The notes under the pieces: generated by a model
What the model was told of the DNA's origin: nothing
Database searches by the model: none
Seen by the model: only the letters and a program-made list of their open reading frames with translations
Origin: Platerodrilus igneus
Lineage: Eukaryota; Arthropoda; Insecta; Coleoptera; Lycidae
Length of the DNA: 64,000 bases
NCBI GenBank assembly: GCA_036346225.1
Contig: JARFIW010000966.1
Span: 310,001-374,000, forward strand
Reading direction: 5' to 3'
Shown: one piece after another, positions 47,032-57,282 of the stretch
Layout: each line of letters begins with the position of its first letter
How positions within the stretch are numbered: the stretch's first letter is position 1
Position numbers and translations under genes: made by a program

Positions 47032-49090
47032 CTGTGATACCACCAAAATCCGGGTACTCCGCTTTTCGAATCGAGCCCCTACGAATTGGATGTCCAGAAT
47101 GCTGTGAATCCTACAAAAAGCTATTCACTACCTTAACTGTGTTGGTCCATTGACTTTCTTCTGTTAATCGCCTCGGCTGCTCCCCTAGATAACTTTCATC
47201 CTCATTCATAAAAAAAAACAAACACATTTCTACCACAAACACGAACGTTAACTCTATTTACATCAATATTCACAATACATTAAAATTTCAAAATTAAATT
47301 TTGGCATAAATTTCAGTATCAGAAATTTTCAAGATTACATTTATTATCATTTAAATGTGGATCCTGAATTAAAGTCCTTGTTGGATGCCTACTAATTAAT
47401 ATAACAATATATGCAGACCGGAGTCTGAGTACAAAGGAGCATCTACCACCTTTACGTTAATTAACCAGGTTCGTCTAATTGAGCTCAAAGACATACCCAA
47501 ATTTTCATCATAATCCCGAACATCAATACTAAATACCCCTTTCTACTTAAACAAGCAAATTTCACCTTAACATTAAAATTTTATGGTTAGTACAATTTCA
47601 CTAATGTCCATTTAAAGTAAATCAATTATAAAGTTATTCAACACACAAAAATATCAAAGTTCAAACAAAATAGTATAAATTACCTGAAGGTTACTGCACT
47701 CGTAGCTTCGATGTACATCGTCCCTTTTGTTAATCTCACCATTCCAACTGGATTATATTTACGGCTTCTGATTCTCAACGCTTTTCAAATTTTCTTCATC
47801 GCCATTTATTTAAAGTTGTTTCTGGGCTTTTCCGGAACTCATCTGTGTATATCTGATCCTTGTTTTGTGGATCCAGACACATTTATGAACCATTTAATCA
47901 TTAACACCTCCGAAAAATAGCAAAGAAATTCATACTTCTTTCACCAATATGCGCCAAAACTGCCTACTTGTATCTAAATGCATTCAAGTACATTCATGTT
48001 AGCACGTAAATAACAAACTGTTTTAAATCACCAAAATATACGAGCAAACTTTAAATTATTCTATCAAACTAAAATGCACTGTTTAACGTATTGAATCAAG
48101 TCGCGGATGTAAGAGAGCTTGTTTATATTCACCTGGGTATATATAGAAGTTAGCCTGTCTGTCGGTCGAGTCCTCAAAACGGCCTGTTTCCAGAATTTCA
48201 CCATTCTATGTTCCCATTCCGTAGCTCGCGCGTCGGTTTTTACGAATTTTGTACTAGCCCCAGTTAAATCTCAGAAATTCTCACACGGCACGCAATGTCT
48301 GGAAATAACTAATTGAATTTTATACAGAAATGTTATTTTTACCTCTCAAATTTTGCCTTTTACTTTCAACCAATCGCAACCCCATGACGTTGCTCTACTC
48401 ACGCCTTTTACTATATGTGTCTCGGTCTTGCGCATATTATCTGTCTCTATCTAACCTGTTCTTATTGATGCAAATTGATATTCTTTATTATCGATTATTT
48501 TAGTCCATGTGGAGTGTGAAATAACCCACCTTTAGCATTTCTCGTAACTATTATGCGACGGTTTCTCCAAGATTCTCTGAACCATTAATTATCTGCAAAA
48601 TTTACGCCGAATGAGCTTTTTAAACTACGCAGGTGTTGTTATCATTTTCAAGTGCCTTATTTCGTGGTATTTTAATCTTGGATTTTCACAGACTTTTATG
48701 CTTATTATTAATAATGGTTTAATTAACTCCAACTAAAATTGACTTTTATCCTTTCATTTTTAGCGAATACAAATTAAATATTAATTATTATGTGTACACT
48801 TTGTTTAATACCGGTTACTTAAAATAGGGTTAATTAATATAAATTTTGCACGTAATTTCTCTTTGTTTCTTTACTAGGAATAATTAAATTACATGTAGAG
48901 CTTTTTAATACTGCTTCCTTTTATATAAAGCGTCTTATAAATAATTTAAATCTCTTATTTTTACTAAAACGAATGAGTTTTTATTCTCCACGGTTTTATA
49001 ATAAAGCGTACCTTTTCCCAAAGCTTCTACACGGTGATTAAAATTATTTGATGTGATTATTTAATTTTCTACCCTGGTCTAAATATGAGT
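47029..49090. repeat. Repeat F, copy 3
   Basis: It begins TTGCTGTGATACC after (AT)n. It keeps the minus-strand TATATATA box (about 48140) with AAGCTCTCTTAC downstream, and CAAATTGATATTC near a CCATGTGGA box (48460-48515). It ends CTGGTCTAAATATGAGT at (AT)n, an end different from F1. Confidence 0.75.
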
Positions 49091-49149
49091 AATATATATA
49101 TATATATATATATAGATATCTTTGTTTTTATTCTTTTTATTCAAACATA

Positions 49150-49180
<31 letters not shown>
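49091..49180. repeat. (AT)n tracts at the centre of the F3/F4 inverted pair
   Basis: Two AT runs (49092-49113 and 49153-49180) flank a 40-bp spacer and form the centre of a large inverted repeat. Confidence 0.9.
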
Positions 49181-50812
49181 TACTCAAATTTAGACCAGGG
49201 TAGAAAATTAATTAACGACATCAAACAATTTTAATCACCTTGTATAAAGAAACAAATAGAAATTACGTGCGAAATTTATATCAATTAATTCAATTTTTAA
49301 GTAACGGGTATTAAACAAAGTGTACAAATAATAATTAATATTTAATTAGTATTCGCTAAAAATTAAAGGGTAGAAGTCAATGCCATTTATTATTATTTTA
49401 ATTGGAGTTAATTGAACGATTATTAAGGTATAATATGCATAAAAGCTTTTAAAACCCAATAATACCAAATATGAGACGCGTTGCTAGCATACAAATCTAT
49501 CAAGAGGATTAAAATACGTTGAATATCCAAATCGTAGAAGTATTACGATTGAACACTTGCGTATTTTTAAATATCACGTTCTGTTTAATTTGTTTGTATA
49601 AACATGAAAATTCTGCGTATATTGCAAACGGTCGGATAAACCGTAGCTTATATTAACGGGAAGGCTAGTTGAGCGGTTATTTAACTCAAGTAGGAATCCA
49701 CGTGGATTGAAATAACCGATAGTAAAGAATATCGATTTGCACCACTAAGACCAGGTTAGAAAGAGACGGATAAAATGCGCAAAGCAGAGACACGGATAAT
49801 AAAAGATGTGATTTGAGCAACGTCACTAGGTTCGCGATTGGTTGAAATAAGTTGCAGATATGTAAGGTGAAAACATAACAATTTCTATATAAAATTAATT
49901 AGTTGTTCGCAGACGCGTTGCGAGGCGTGTGAAAAATTCTTAGATTTTCAACTTGGACGTGTGCAAATTTTGTAGAACGCTGTGCCGGACTGTCGAAAGG
50001 GAACATAGAATGCGAAACTCTAAAAATTGTCCGTTGAGGGACAAATCCGACGTGCAAGCGGGCTATTATATAAACCCGTGCTGATATGAGTTTCGCTCTC
50101 TTAGATTTTTGATTTTTATTCAATACTTTAAACAGTTTGGCTCTTAGATTTTTGATTTTATTGAATACTTTAAACAGTTTTCTCTCTTTATTTTTTGATG
50201 TTATACGATACTGCAAGCAGAATACGTGCTACGATACAAGTTATTATGCATTAGTGATAGATAAGTAGCGATAAATAAATACATTTAAGTATGCAGCTTT
50301 GTATAGCGTGAACGAATCATGAATTGCTTTGCTAATTTTCGGGAGTGAGTAATCAAGTGTTATTCGTATACGTGATTGGATCCACAAAACAAGATTTAGA
50401 TATACATAGATGAGTTCCTGAGAAGTCCTGAACTAATTTAGACGAATGGTGGTGTACAAAAATTTTAAAAGCGTTCAGAATCTGAAGCCGTAAACATAAA
50501 CCAGCTGGAATGGTGGAATTAGCAAGTTTGATGTGCATTGAAGCGACGAGTGCAGTAACCTTCAGGTAAATTATACAATTTTGTTCGATCTTTGATGTTT
50601 TGGTGGGTGTTGGATACCTTTATAATTTGTTTGATAAAAATGGACAGTAGTGAATTTGTATAAACAACAAATTTTTAATTTTAAGGTGAAATTTTCTTGT
50701 TTAAGTAGAAAGGAGTATTTAGCAGTTTATGTTTTGATTATGATGAAAATTTGGGTCTGTCTTTGAGCTCAATTAGACTAACCTGTTTAATTAACGTAAA
50801 GGGGTGAGATCT
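49181..50812. repeat. Repeat F, copy 4 (inverted, truncated)
   Basis: It is the reverse complement of F3 from TACTCAAATTTAGACCAGGG to TTTAATTAACGTAAAGG. It lacks the TTGCTGTG-side 420 bp. It keeps TTATATAAACCC with CGCTCTCTTAG about 30 bp further (50065-50105) and the CCACGTGGA box (49700). Confidence 0.78.
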
Positions 50813-50854
50813 TCGTTGGGAATTAAACCACTCATAATTTTTAAAAACATCTTT

Positions 50855-50891
50855 CTTTACGTTTCGAACCATGACCTAGGATCGTTGTCAA
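50855..50891 (-). ncRNA. Hammerhead-like motif next to the Polinton fragment
   Basis: The minus strand reads TTGACAACGATCC, TAGGTCATGGTTC and GAAACGTAAAG, similar in spacing to the other hammerhead-like remnants. The GATCC/GGTTC pairing is partial. Possibly a Penelope-tail fragment. Confidence 0.25.
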
Positions 50892-50919
50892 AATTGTCAA
50901 AACCACAACAAACATACAG

Positions 50920-51614
50920 GGAGTATTTATCAGGCAACATATTTCTCGCATTTTACACCAACATCTGAAACATGCCATAGTATTGAATGATGTGGACAAA
51001 ATCAAACGTATACTGTTCAGAGTAGGCGTTCATGTTCCCTTTAAAGCCTTCAAATGGCTAACGCTGACCAATGATACATCCATTGATGTAATGGACATGC
51101 TGTTTAATCAACAGAGTAGGTGCGATCAAAATTGTATCAAACTTCATTTGATGCTTGCAACGGCAAAACAGAGTTAAAATGTCATCAGGTGCGCGGTGTA
51201 CTAGACGCAATAGAGAGTAATTATTGTTTGAGCGATGTATATTTCCTTGAAGAATTACTAAACAACCGAGCTGTATTGAGTACGAAGGCATATCCTATCG
51301 TGAATATAAAATGCAACTATAAATCACTGGTTACAGCGATTGACGATATGATTGTAGATGTTGTATATTTTGCACAACCTATGGTATTAGAAAAAGTATT
51401 GAAGTTAATTTTAAAGTATAAGGTAAATTATAAGTACCAACCTAATGTAGTTGGCCCTCATAGAACAACATATAACTGGCTCCTCAAGAATTTGGCAATG
51501 GAGGGCTCAAAACAGCAACCAGGATGGACGTGTGGTCCTGATTCGGGAAAATGGCCATCAAATAGTATAGATGATTATAAAAAAGTGTATATGCTATTAA
51601 AGTTATTGTTTTAG
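50920..51614 (+). pseudogene. Unrecognised helical protein at the Polinton left side
   Basis: Two overlapping frames, joined by one frameshift near 51115, give about 230 residues (KIKRILFRVGVHVPF, CHQVRGVLDAIESN, DVYFLEELLNNRAV, LEKVLKLILKYKVNY). The pattern of short helical units of about 35 residues recalls ankyrin-type or similar repeats, but the consensus is too weak to name. It lies beside the integrase, where Polintons often carry accessory genes. It has no Met near its start and is probably truncated by the element boundary. Confidence 0.5.
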
Positions 51615-51963
51615 TTTAATACTATTTTTTGTATGTAAATCATGTCGTCTTGGTAGTCTTACCTGATGCGCTATAGATAACACTTATTAGATATAATGGA
51701 GGATGCTATTGTACGTGTCGCATACCTTTTACAATAAATATATATACCTCGAGTGTTGGTCAAGTACGGAGAGAAATTGTTAGCTGAGAAGGTAATGTAT
51801 TTTTACCTGCTTGTTATTTACACATATTCACGGACATCGAAATACTCAAGTTCAACCAAAACAGCGATAATCAACCTACATCAATGTTTTGCGCTTCGGG
51901 CATGAGGAATTATAAACAACTTTCTTGACGTAGAACTAGTGTAGTAATTAGTAGTACATAGAT

Positions 51964-51984
51964 GTAATTTGTGTGTGTGTGTGT
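51964..51984. repeat. (GT)n microsatellite
   Basis: About ten GT units between the accessory gene and integrase. Confidence 0.9.
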
Positions 51985-52152
51985 GTCGCTATAATAAAGC
52001 ATATGACAGTAAAATTTTTTTTATTGATGAATGACATATGATGGTAAACAAACACGTAACAGCAAATCTACAAAATATGATTTTTGAATATCCAACTAGT
52101 ATGGCTAGAATCTAAATTTAACCATTTCACATATACTTGATTTTAACTCTCT

Positions 52153-52995
52153 TCAATACTTTTCCACTAAATATACATCCGGATAGTGTGTTCGTTGAAG
52201 TTCTTCTGCATAGAAGCCGCCTAATATTGGTTGTCCTCGACTATCGCGCAATAGGTACGTTAAAGGATTAGTCAAATGCACTTTGTACACCGTAAAAATT
52301 TCGTTAGACCAATTTGGTGTGTATCCTTTGGTAAATTGGCCTCTATGTTTACTAATGCGAACATGATCCCCAACAGAAAATTTTTTACTCTTTAAGTTAA
52401 CTGTTTTGATCGTACTGTACACTGTATTGAAAAGTTTGCGTTCATTGCGTTTTGACACATCTACAGGTCGCATGCCGATTGTTCGATGTTTGGTGTTGTT
52501 ATATGCAGCCACGAGTGAGGATAGTATATTCAGCCATCGATACGAACCATTCAAACTGAATTGTTTCCACATTTTTGACTTTAAGGTACGATTAACACGT
52601 TCTAATACGCAAGCTTTTTTATTGCTGTACACACTATAATGTGTAATCTCATATTTTTCCATTAAAGCCTTAAATGTTGAATTATAAAATTCTTTTCCCA
52701 AATCCGTTTGAATGTACCGTGGAATACGATGGTCTTTGTTAAAAATTGATTGAAAAGCGTTTGAAACAGCCTTACCCGTCTTGTGCTTAACCGGTACGGC
52801 CCATAAGTATTTAGAAAATACATCGATAACAACTAGAATGTATATAAATCCTTTATTCATCTTTGCATATGGGATCATTTCCACCAAATCGGCTTGAAGC
52901 AGCTCGTTTAATCCTTTTGTGATTACATGTCTTCTAGGAAAGTTAATGCGAGCAGGCTTATGTAACTCGTGGACGATTTGCTCCTTTACAGACAT
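52153..52995 (-). CDS. Polinton retroviral-type integrase
   Basis: The 280-residue protein has the rve core: Asp36 in LQADLVEM, Asp98 in IQTDLGKEF and Glu132 in VLERVNRTLKSKMW, 33 residues after Asp98 as in Polinton integrases. The C-terminal part (FSVGDHVRISKHRG, GGFYAEELQR) is the binding region that follows the core in this family. It would insert the element using its inverted ends. The start MSVKEQIVHELHKPAR matches the short form common in insect copies. All catalytic residues are present and the frame is intact. Confidence 0.95.
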   Translation of the reverse strand: MSVKEQIVHELHKPARINFPRRHVITKGLNELLQADLVEMIPYAKMNKGFIYILVVIDVFSKYLWAVPVKHKTGKAVSNAFQSIFNKDHRIPRYIQTDLGKEFYNSTFKALMEKYEITHYSVYSNKKACVLERVNRTLKSKMWKQFSLNGSYRWLNILSSLVAAYNNTKHRTIGMRPVDVSKRNERKLFNTVYSTIKTVNLKSKKFSVGDHVRISKHRGQFTKGYTPNWSNEIFTVYKVHLTNPLTYLLRDSRGQPILGGFYAEELQRTHYPDVYLVEKY

Positions 52996-53002
52996 ATTGC
53001 TA

Positions 53003-53005
<3 letters not shown>

Positions 53006-53041
<36 letters not shown>

Positions 53042-53046
53042 TGTGT
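53006..53046. repeat. (GT)n microsatellite upstream of integrase
   Basis: About 18 GT units lie immediately upstream of the integrase ATG. Confidence 0.9.
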
Positions 53047-53057
53047 ATGGTTGACGG

Positions 53058-53570
53058 CTATATGCGTGCGTTTTTAAGTTTCTCTTGCAACTGTTGAATA
53101 TCTGCTTGTATTTGTGCAATGTCTATTCTAAATTGTACTTTCACTTGTTGAATAGCAGCGTCTAATGTCTTATATATGCTATTCATAGAATCATCTATCC
53201 GTTTGGTTACGATTTGTGTAACATTAGCGTTCACAGTGACTGGAGCAAGGTTACTCATCATCTCTTCAAAATGGTTAAAGTCTGCTCTTGTAACATACTC
53301 GCGCGAGAATTGTGTTATCATACTGTTTGTTGTCTCCTTCACAAGCGTGTCTATATACTGCTGAATAGTGGAACCACCTCCAAGCGTTGGTTCGCCCTCT
53401 TGCTGGTGTAGCGTTGATAACCGCGATTCTAAGTACGCTTTCGTGACTGCATCATCATCTTCTTGTGGTGTAGCGACGCGCGCTAATCTCATGTTGTCAA
53501 AATCGTAGTAATCATCATAAGAAATATATGAAGCACAGTCAGACGCATGTCCAAACTTGTCGATAACCAT
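53058..53570 (-). CDS. Coiled-coil, fibre-like Polinton protein
   Basis: The first ATG of the frame is at 53570, giving 170 residues. Near the N-terminus is MRLARVATPQEDDDAVTKAY, close to the recurring N-x-A-x-P...DAxTKxYV motif of phage tail fibres. A Gly-rich stretch (LGGGST) and long amphipathic helices follow (FNHFEEMMSNL; AAIQQVKVQFRIDIAQIQ to the end), predicted to form a coiled coil. A trimeric virion fibre or spike is an inference from this layout; no enzymatic motif is seen. The frame is intact. Confidence 0.6.
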   Translation of the reverse strand: MVIDKFGHASDCASYISYDDYYDFDNMRLARVATPQEDDDAVTKAYLESRLSTLHQQEGEPTLGGGSTIQQYIDTLVKETTNSMITQFSREYVTRADFNHFEEMMSNLAPVTVNANVTQIVTKRIDDSMNSIYKTLDAAIQQVKVQFRIDIAQIQADIQQLQEKLKNARI

Positions 53571-53598
53571 CGTGATAATGAATAACAAGTCGCGCGAT

Positions 53599-54561
53599 CT
53601 ACGCTATTATACGCAATTCGCGTAATTCTTCCATAATCGATGTAATTTCGTTGGTGTGACCGGTGTTACCTGCATTTTGCGAGGCGACCAGAAGCTTGAG
53701 CCGTTCGCACAGTTCGTTGGGATCATCAAAGTATACATACTCTAGTGGCTTCTCGTTATAATCCATGAGTAGACCACCACCACTCGGGTTTATAGTTTGC
53801 TGTCGTAAGCTATACATTGCATTACTTCTTTTTTTAATGTCCGCATAATCGTTAATTTCTTTAAGTGAGAATTTACCCAAAGGATTGAGAAGGAACAGTT
53901 GCTCGTACAACCCTTTGCTACCGTTGTAGCAAAATCGTTCTACACACACCTTTTCACCAATTCCGAAAATAATGTCCGAATCACCAATCATTAATTTTCC
54001 TGTCTCCGGATTAAAACGTACTTTATCACTGCGCAAGTGCTCCGTGTTATAATTACCAGTAAAGTTGGAAAACAGATTATCCACATAGTATCTTACCGAT
54101 GGTAAGAATCGTTGTAAATAGGTCTAATGTTCTTCGCTGTTTAGGTACCGTTCGTACTCTGTATGGGTCTCTGGAGTGTTGCCTCTACTCTCCGATTCTT
54201 CGAAGGTGGACTCCACAGACTGGACAGGGCTATGAGGATTGTGTTCCCATGCCTCCTCTATTGGTGGTGCGGCGATTGGTGTGGAACTGCGCACCCGATC
54301 GAGAAATTTAGGGCGTCTGTTAGGAGTAGATTGTACGTCATGTTGTGGTGGTGACCAGTGCTGGCTTTCGATCTTGGACTCCTGTTTAATATCTTTCAGC
54401 AAACCGGTCTGAAGTGTTTGTAAACGTTTTGTAATAGGTGCATAGGCTTTATTTAATGCAAGCTCCTTTTCAACCACACCTGCTTTTAACGCTTGTAATT
54501 TCCTCTTGACTGCCTTTCGTACTTTTATGAGTTCTCGTTTGGTTTTCACGTCGTCTGCCAT
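53599..54561 (-). pseudogene. Polinton protein of unknown function, split by one TAG
   Basis: The 54561-54124 frame (MADDVKTKRELIKVRKAVKR, a charged coiled coil, then a Ser/Pro-rich stretch) ends at TAG 54126-54124. The same frame then runs on without a break through YYVDNLFSNFTGNY to VASQNAGNTGHTNEI and stops at 53599. Together they would make about 319 residues. The layout matches a protein found widely in insect Polintons, in which both parts are one polypeptide (from memory, the DUF8207 family). The single nonsense codon is the only break seen. Confidence 0.7.
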
Positions 54562-54593
54562 CGTCTAGAAACGGGTAGGAAGTGATATGTGCT

Positions 54594-55277
54594 TTATAAG
54601 TATATATAGGTGTCAAAACCTTTTCGGTAGTGACCGTTCTGCAAATCGCCATCTTTATTGATCACCAGGAACCCATACCGATCTCGCCAGCATACGCCGC
54701 ACAACTCTTTAAACCGGTTAAACGACATATCCGTGTTTACATGGTCAGCGTATACGTGTTTTAAATTCAGTTCGTCTTGTTTGAATAGCACTAGGACATT
54801 AGCATTGTCTCTAATCAATTGTTTAAGTATTTTGGAATAGGTCTGACATATGTAAAAACAATCAGTGGTCTTATGTCGACCCAAAGAAAAATATTCTCGC
54901 ATTACATTTTGTTTATCGCACGACACGTCATCGAAAATAAATACCGAATTAGGTTTTGCATCCGCTGGAGTAACAATTGCATCCCATTTGTTAAACGCAA
55001 AATATCCTATTCCTTTTATTGGTTGTAAAAACTTGTCTAGGTACTGATACTTTGGTTGATACAAGGATTTTGAATGGAGATAAACGTTTTCAAAGCGTAG
55101 ACCATTCGGATGTTTCAAGAGATCGATGACTACATTAGTTTTACCACAATTGGATGGACCTGTAATGATACACCGTATTGTTGACGGTAATAGTAGTCCA
55201 TGCTTTTGCACGTTAGTGTTGTTGCTGCAGTTGTGGTCCGTAATTGGCAACGCCAATTGTTGCTTTACCAGACGCAT
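54594..55277 (-). CDS. Polinton packaging ATPase (A32/FtsK-HerA type)
   Basis: The 227-residue protein has Walker A GPSNCGKTN (residues 40-48) and Walker B VFIFDDV (112-118), followed by ICQTYSKILKQLIRDNAN, which carries the sensor region of viral genome-packaging ATPases. It would drive DNA into the capsid. The length is normal for Polintons and the frame is open. It starts 102 bp from the divergent PLA2-domain gene, so a shared promoter is likely. Confidence 0.93.
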   Translation of the reverse strand: MRLVKQQLALPITDHNCSNNTNVQKHGLLLPSTIRCIITGPSNCGKTNVVIDLLKHPNGLRFENVYLHSKSLYQPKYQYLDKFLQPIKGIGYFAFNKWDAIVTPADAKPNSVFIFDDVSCDKQNVMREYFSLGRHKTTDCFYICQTYSKILKQLIRDNANVLVLFKQDELNLKHVYADHVNTDMSFNRFKELCGVCWRDRYGFLVINKDGDLQNGHYRKGFDTYIYL

Positions 55278-55379
55278 TCTATCTATATACTAAAACGTAA
55301 TTGCAGTATGGTAAGCATTTAAGCGAATAATTCTACACGCATGACCAGTCTCCTTTAAACCTTTCGACTGACAAGATTA
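55278..55379. promoter_or_regulatory. Divergent intergenic region between ATPase and capsid genes
   Basis: The 102 bp separate the two start codons of oppositely transcribed gene blocks. No clear TATA box is seen on either strand. Confidence 0.4.
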
Positions 55380-56227
55380 ATGAGATCCTATCGTGGCTAC
55401 GGGTTACTCAATAGTGCTATCAATCGTTTACCGGTAGAATTACACTTACCAGGCTATCGCTTCTGTGGACCGGGTACTAAGCTTCAGAAACGCCTCGAGT
55501 GTGGTGATATAGGTCGTAATCCCTTAGACGAAGCCTGCAAACTACACGACATCGCCTACGATCTTTCTACAGACTTAACAACCCGACACCAAGCTGATCG
55601 ACGTCTTGCCGAAACAGCACAAAAACGTCGTACTGCACCCGACGTTTCGTTAGGTGAAAAACTTGCTGCGTTTGCAGTTGGTTCTGCAATGAATGCCAAA
55701 GTTAAATTTGGTATGGGTTGTAGCAAGAAAACGATAAGGTGTAAAGGAAAACGACGTGGTCAGCGTCTACGTACAGGAAGTGGTATACCATTCAAGCGTT
55801 TAATTCACACCATTTGGGAACGCATTAAAAACGTTCGTCCGACCGATCTGCTAAACTTGCAGTGGCACCGATTAAAGATATAGCGGATGAGGTTCGTGGC
55901 ATCCCACGTGTAATTCCTGTACCCAAAACTGGTGGTTTCCTACCTTTGATACTTATTTTTGCAGCCCTTTCCGCAATTGGAGCGTTGTCGGGTGGAGCAG
56001 CTGGGATTGCAAAAGCTGTCAACGATGCTAAACTTGGACAACAACAATTAGATGAAGCAAAACAACATACTATAGCACAAGAGGCAGTGACACTTTGAAA
56101 GAGTCTCTATTTGAAACTTTATCGCCGTGGACATGGACTGTACCTAAAGCCTTTTCTTACACACGGGCAAGGTTTGCGTAAACAAAGACAACGAAAAAAA
56201 AACTCAACGCATTCGTTAAACCTACCT
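55380..56227 (+). pseudogene. PLA2-domain minor capsid protein of the Polinton
   Basis: From the ATG at 55380 the product has a phospholipase A2-type site: Ca-binding loop YRFCGPGT (residues 26-33) and catalytic HDIAY (56-60), as in parvovirus VP1 and Polinton minor capsid proteins, where it helps membrane escape. The frame stops at 55883, but the family sequence continues in another frame from about 55850 (RGIPRVIPVPKTGGFLPL, a hydrophobic GALSGGAAGIAKAVNDA). It then passes a TGA at 56096-56098 in place of a Gly codon to RRGHGLYLKPF. So one frameshift and one nonsense change break it. Confidence 0.85.
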
Positions 56228-57130
56228 ATGCGAGCGTTGACCAATGTTGACTTGAACAAATACATAAAACGTTTACCAATATCCCACTTTTGTGGAATAT
56301 TCATGCGCAATTTACTTCCAAACACAATTCGTTGGCGAGAATGTGGTATTCTTAATCATGATACTACACGTGGTGTGGGAACTCATTGGATCGCGTACAA
56401 AAAAGATGGTTCAAGGGCAGTCTATTATGATAGCATTGGTAATCTACGACCTCCGAGGGAACTTGTCAAATACTTAACCTCATCAGGACCATGCACTCTC
56501 TATTATAATTATGAACAATTTCAGCCGCTTAACACTGTTACCTGTGGACACTTCGTATTAAAATTTTTACTGCAAAACAATAAATTTTACATTGATGACA
56601 TCGTGCTTACTTTACCAGAAGGAACTTATGAAGTGGCAGATATTAATAAGTTCGTACGACGTAATCTGAACGATCCCCGTGAACGCACTTCATCCAAACG
56701 TTATCTTATTGATATTCGAGCCAATAATAACAGTTTACATACAGAAATCAAAGCATCAGGTATAGTGGATTTTACACAACCAAATTCACTTGCTTCGTTG
56801 CTGGGTTTTGACAAACGTAAACTACCAGCTCTCACTACTGCTATTTCGGACCATCCGGCACAGGTCTTTCCAATCAATTGTATATGTATTGAATGTAATC
56901 TTGTGGTCGGATCGTATTGGAATAGCAAACCTGTACACATTTTGCATCAATTCTTTCCTGCAGTTGCTGCAGGGTACAAGATTATTGAAAACCCCGCGAA
57001 CGTCACCTATATTCCACTTAATACACGAATCATCGATCGCATCATTGTTAAAATAGTTGATCAAAACGGTAATCTCATCACTTTTCGTCGGGAAACCATC
57101 ACGATTAGACTTTATCTAAAGCGTCTTTAA
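56228..57130 (+). CDS. Fused adenovirus-type protease and penton-type jelly-roll protein
   Basis: An uninterrupted frame (56111-57130) contains, from MRALTNVDL at 56228, a C5 cysteine protease with His in GTHWIAY, Asp in YYDSIGN and Cys in TVTCGHFVLKFL. Gln precedes the Cys by eight residues. This processes capsid precursors. Right after the protease end (about 56573) the frame continues NNKFYIDDIVLTLPEGTYEV through GSLLGF-like SLASLLGFDKR to GYKIIENPANVTYIPL, the Polinton penton (single jelly roll). The penton start is missing, so a deletion probably fused the two genes; in-frame linkage with the upstream minor capsid frame is also present. Confidence 0.88.
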   Translation: MRALTNVDLNKYIKRLPISHFCGIFMRNLLPNTIRWRECGILNHDTTRGVGTHWIAYKKDGSRAVYYDSIGNLRPPRELVKYLTSSGPCTLYYNYEQFQPLNTVTCGHFVLKFLLQNNKFYIDDIVLTLPEGTYEVADINKFVRRNLNDPRERTSSKRYLIDIRANNNSLHTEIKASGIVDFTQPNSLASLLGFDKRKLPALTTAISDHPAQVFPINCICIECNLVVGSYWNSKPVHILHQFFPAVAAGYKIIENPANVTYIPLNTRIIDRIIVKIVDQNGNLITFRRETITIRLYLKRL

Positions 57131-57146
57131 ACAATGGTTTTGCGCT

Positions 57147-57281
57147 ATGAGCATAAACCACCAAAACCTATTAATAGACGCTATCAGCACCTTTACCAGT
57201 TACAAGACACCAGTGCACCGATTAACACCGGAAAACGTTAAATTTCTGTAAACATTAGGACTCAAAGTGCTACATCGCTAA
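57147..57281 (+). pseudogene. Small conserved ORF before the major capsid gene
   Basis: The ATG at 57147 starts MSINHQNLLIDAIS and leads to LTPENVKFL, then TAA (57249-57251), then TLGLKVLHR and a stop one base before the major capsid ATG. Polintons often carry a short protein here with an L-T-x-E-N-x-x-F-L...LGLKV end. The role is unknown; the TAA looks like a change of a Lys codon. Confidence 0.5.
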
Positions 57282-57282
57282 A

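Noticed and set aside
47711..47920. Similar short open frames in F3 and F4 (50353-50538, minus)
   Set aside because: Absent from F1 and F2 and explained by DNA similarity of the two units.
52406..52639. Plus-strand frames opposite the integrase
   Set aside because: They lie antisense to an intact integrase with catalytic residues and show no domain.
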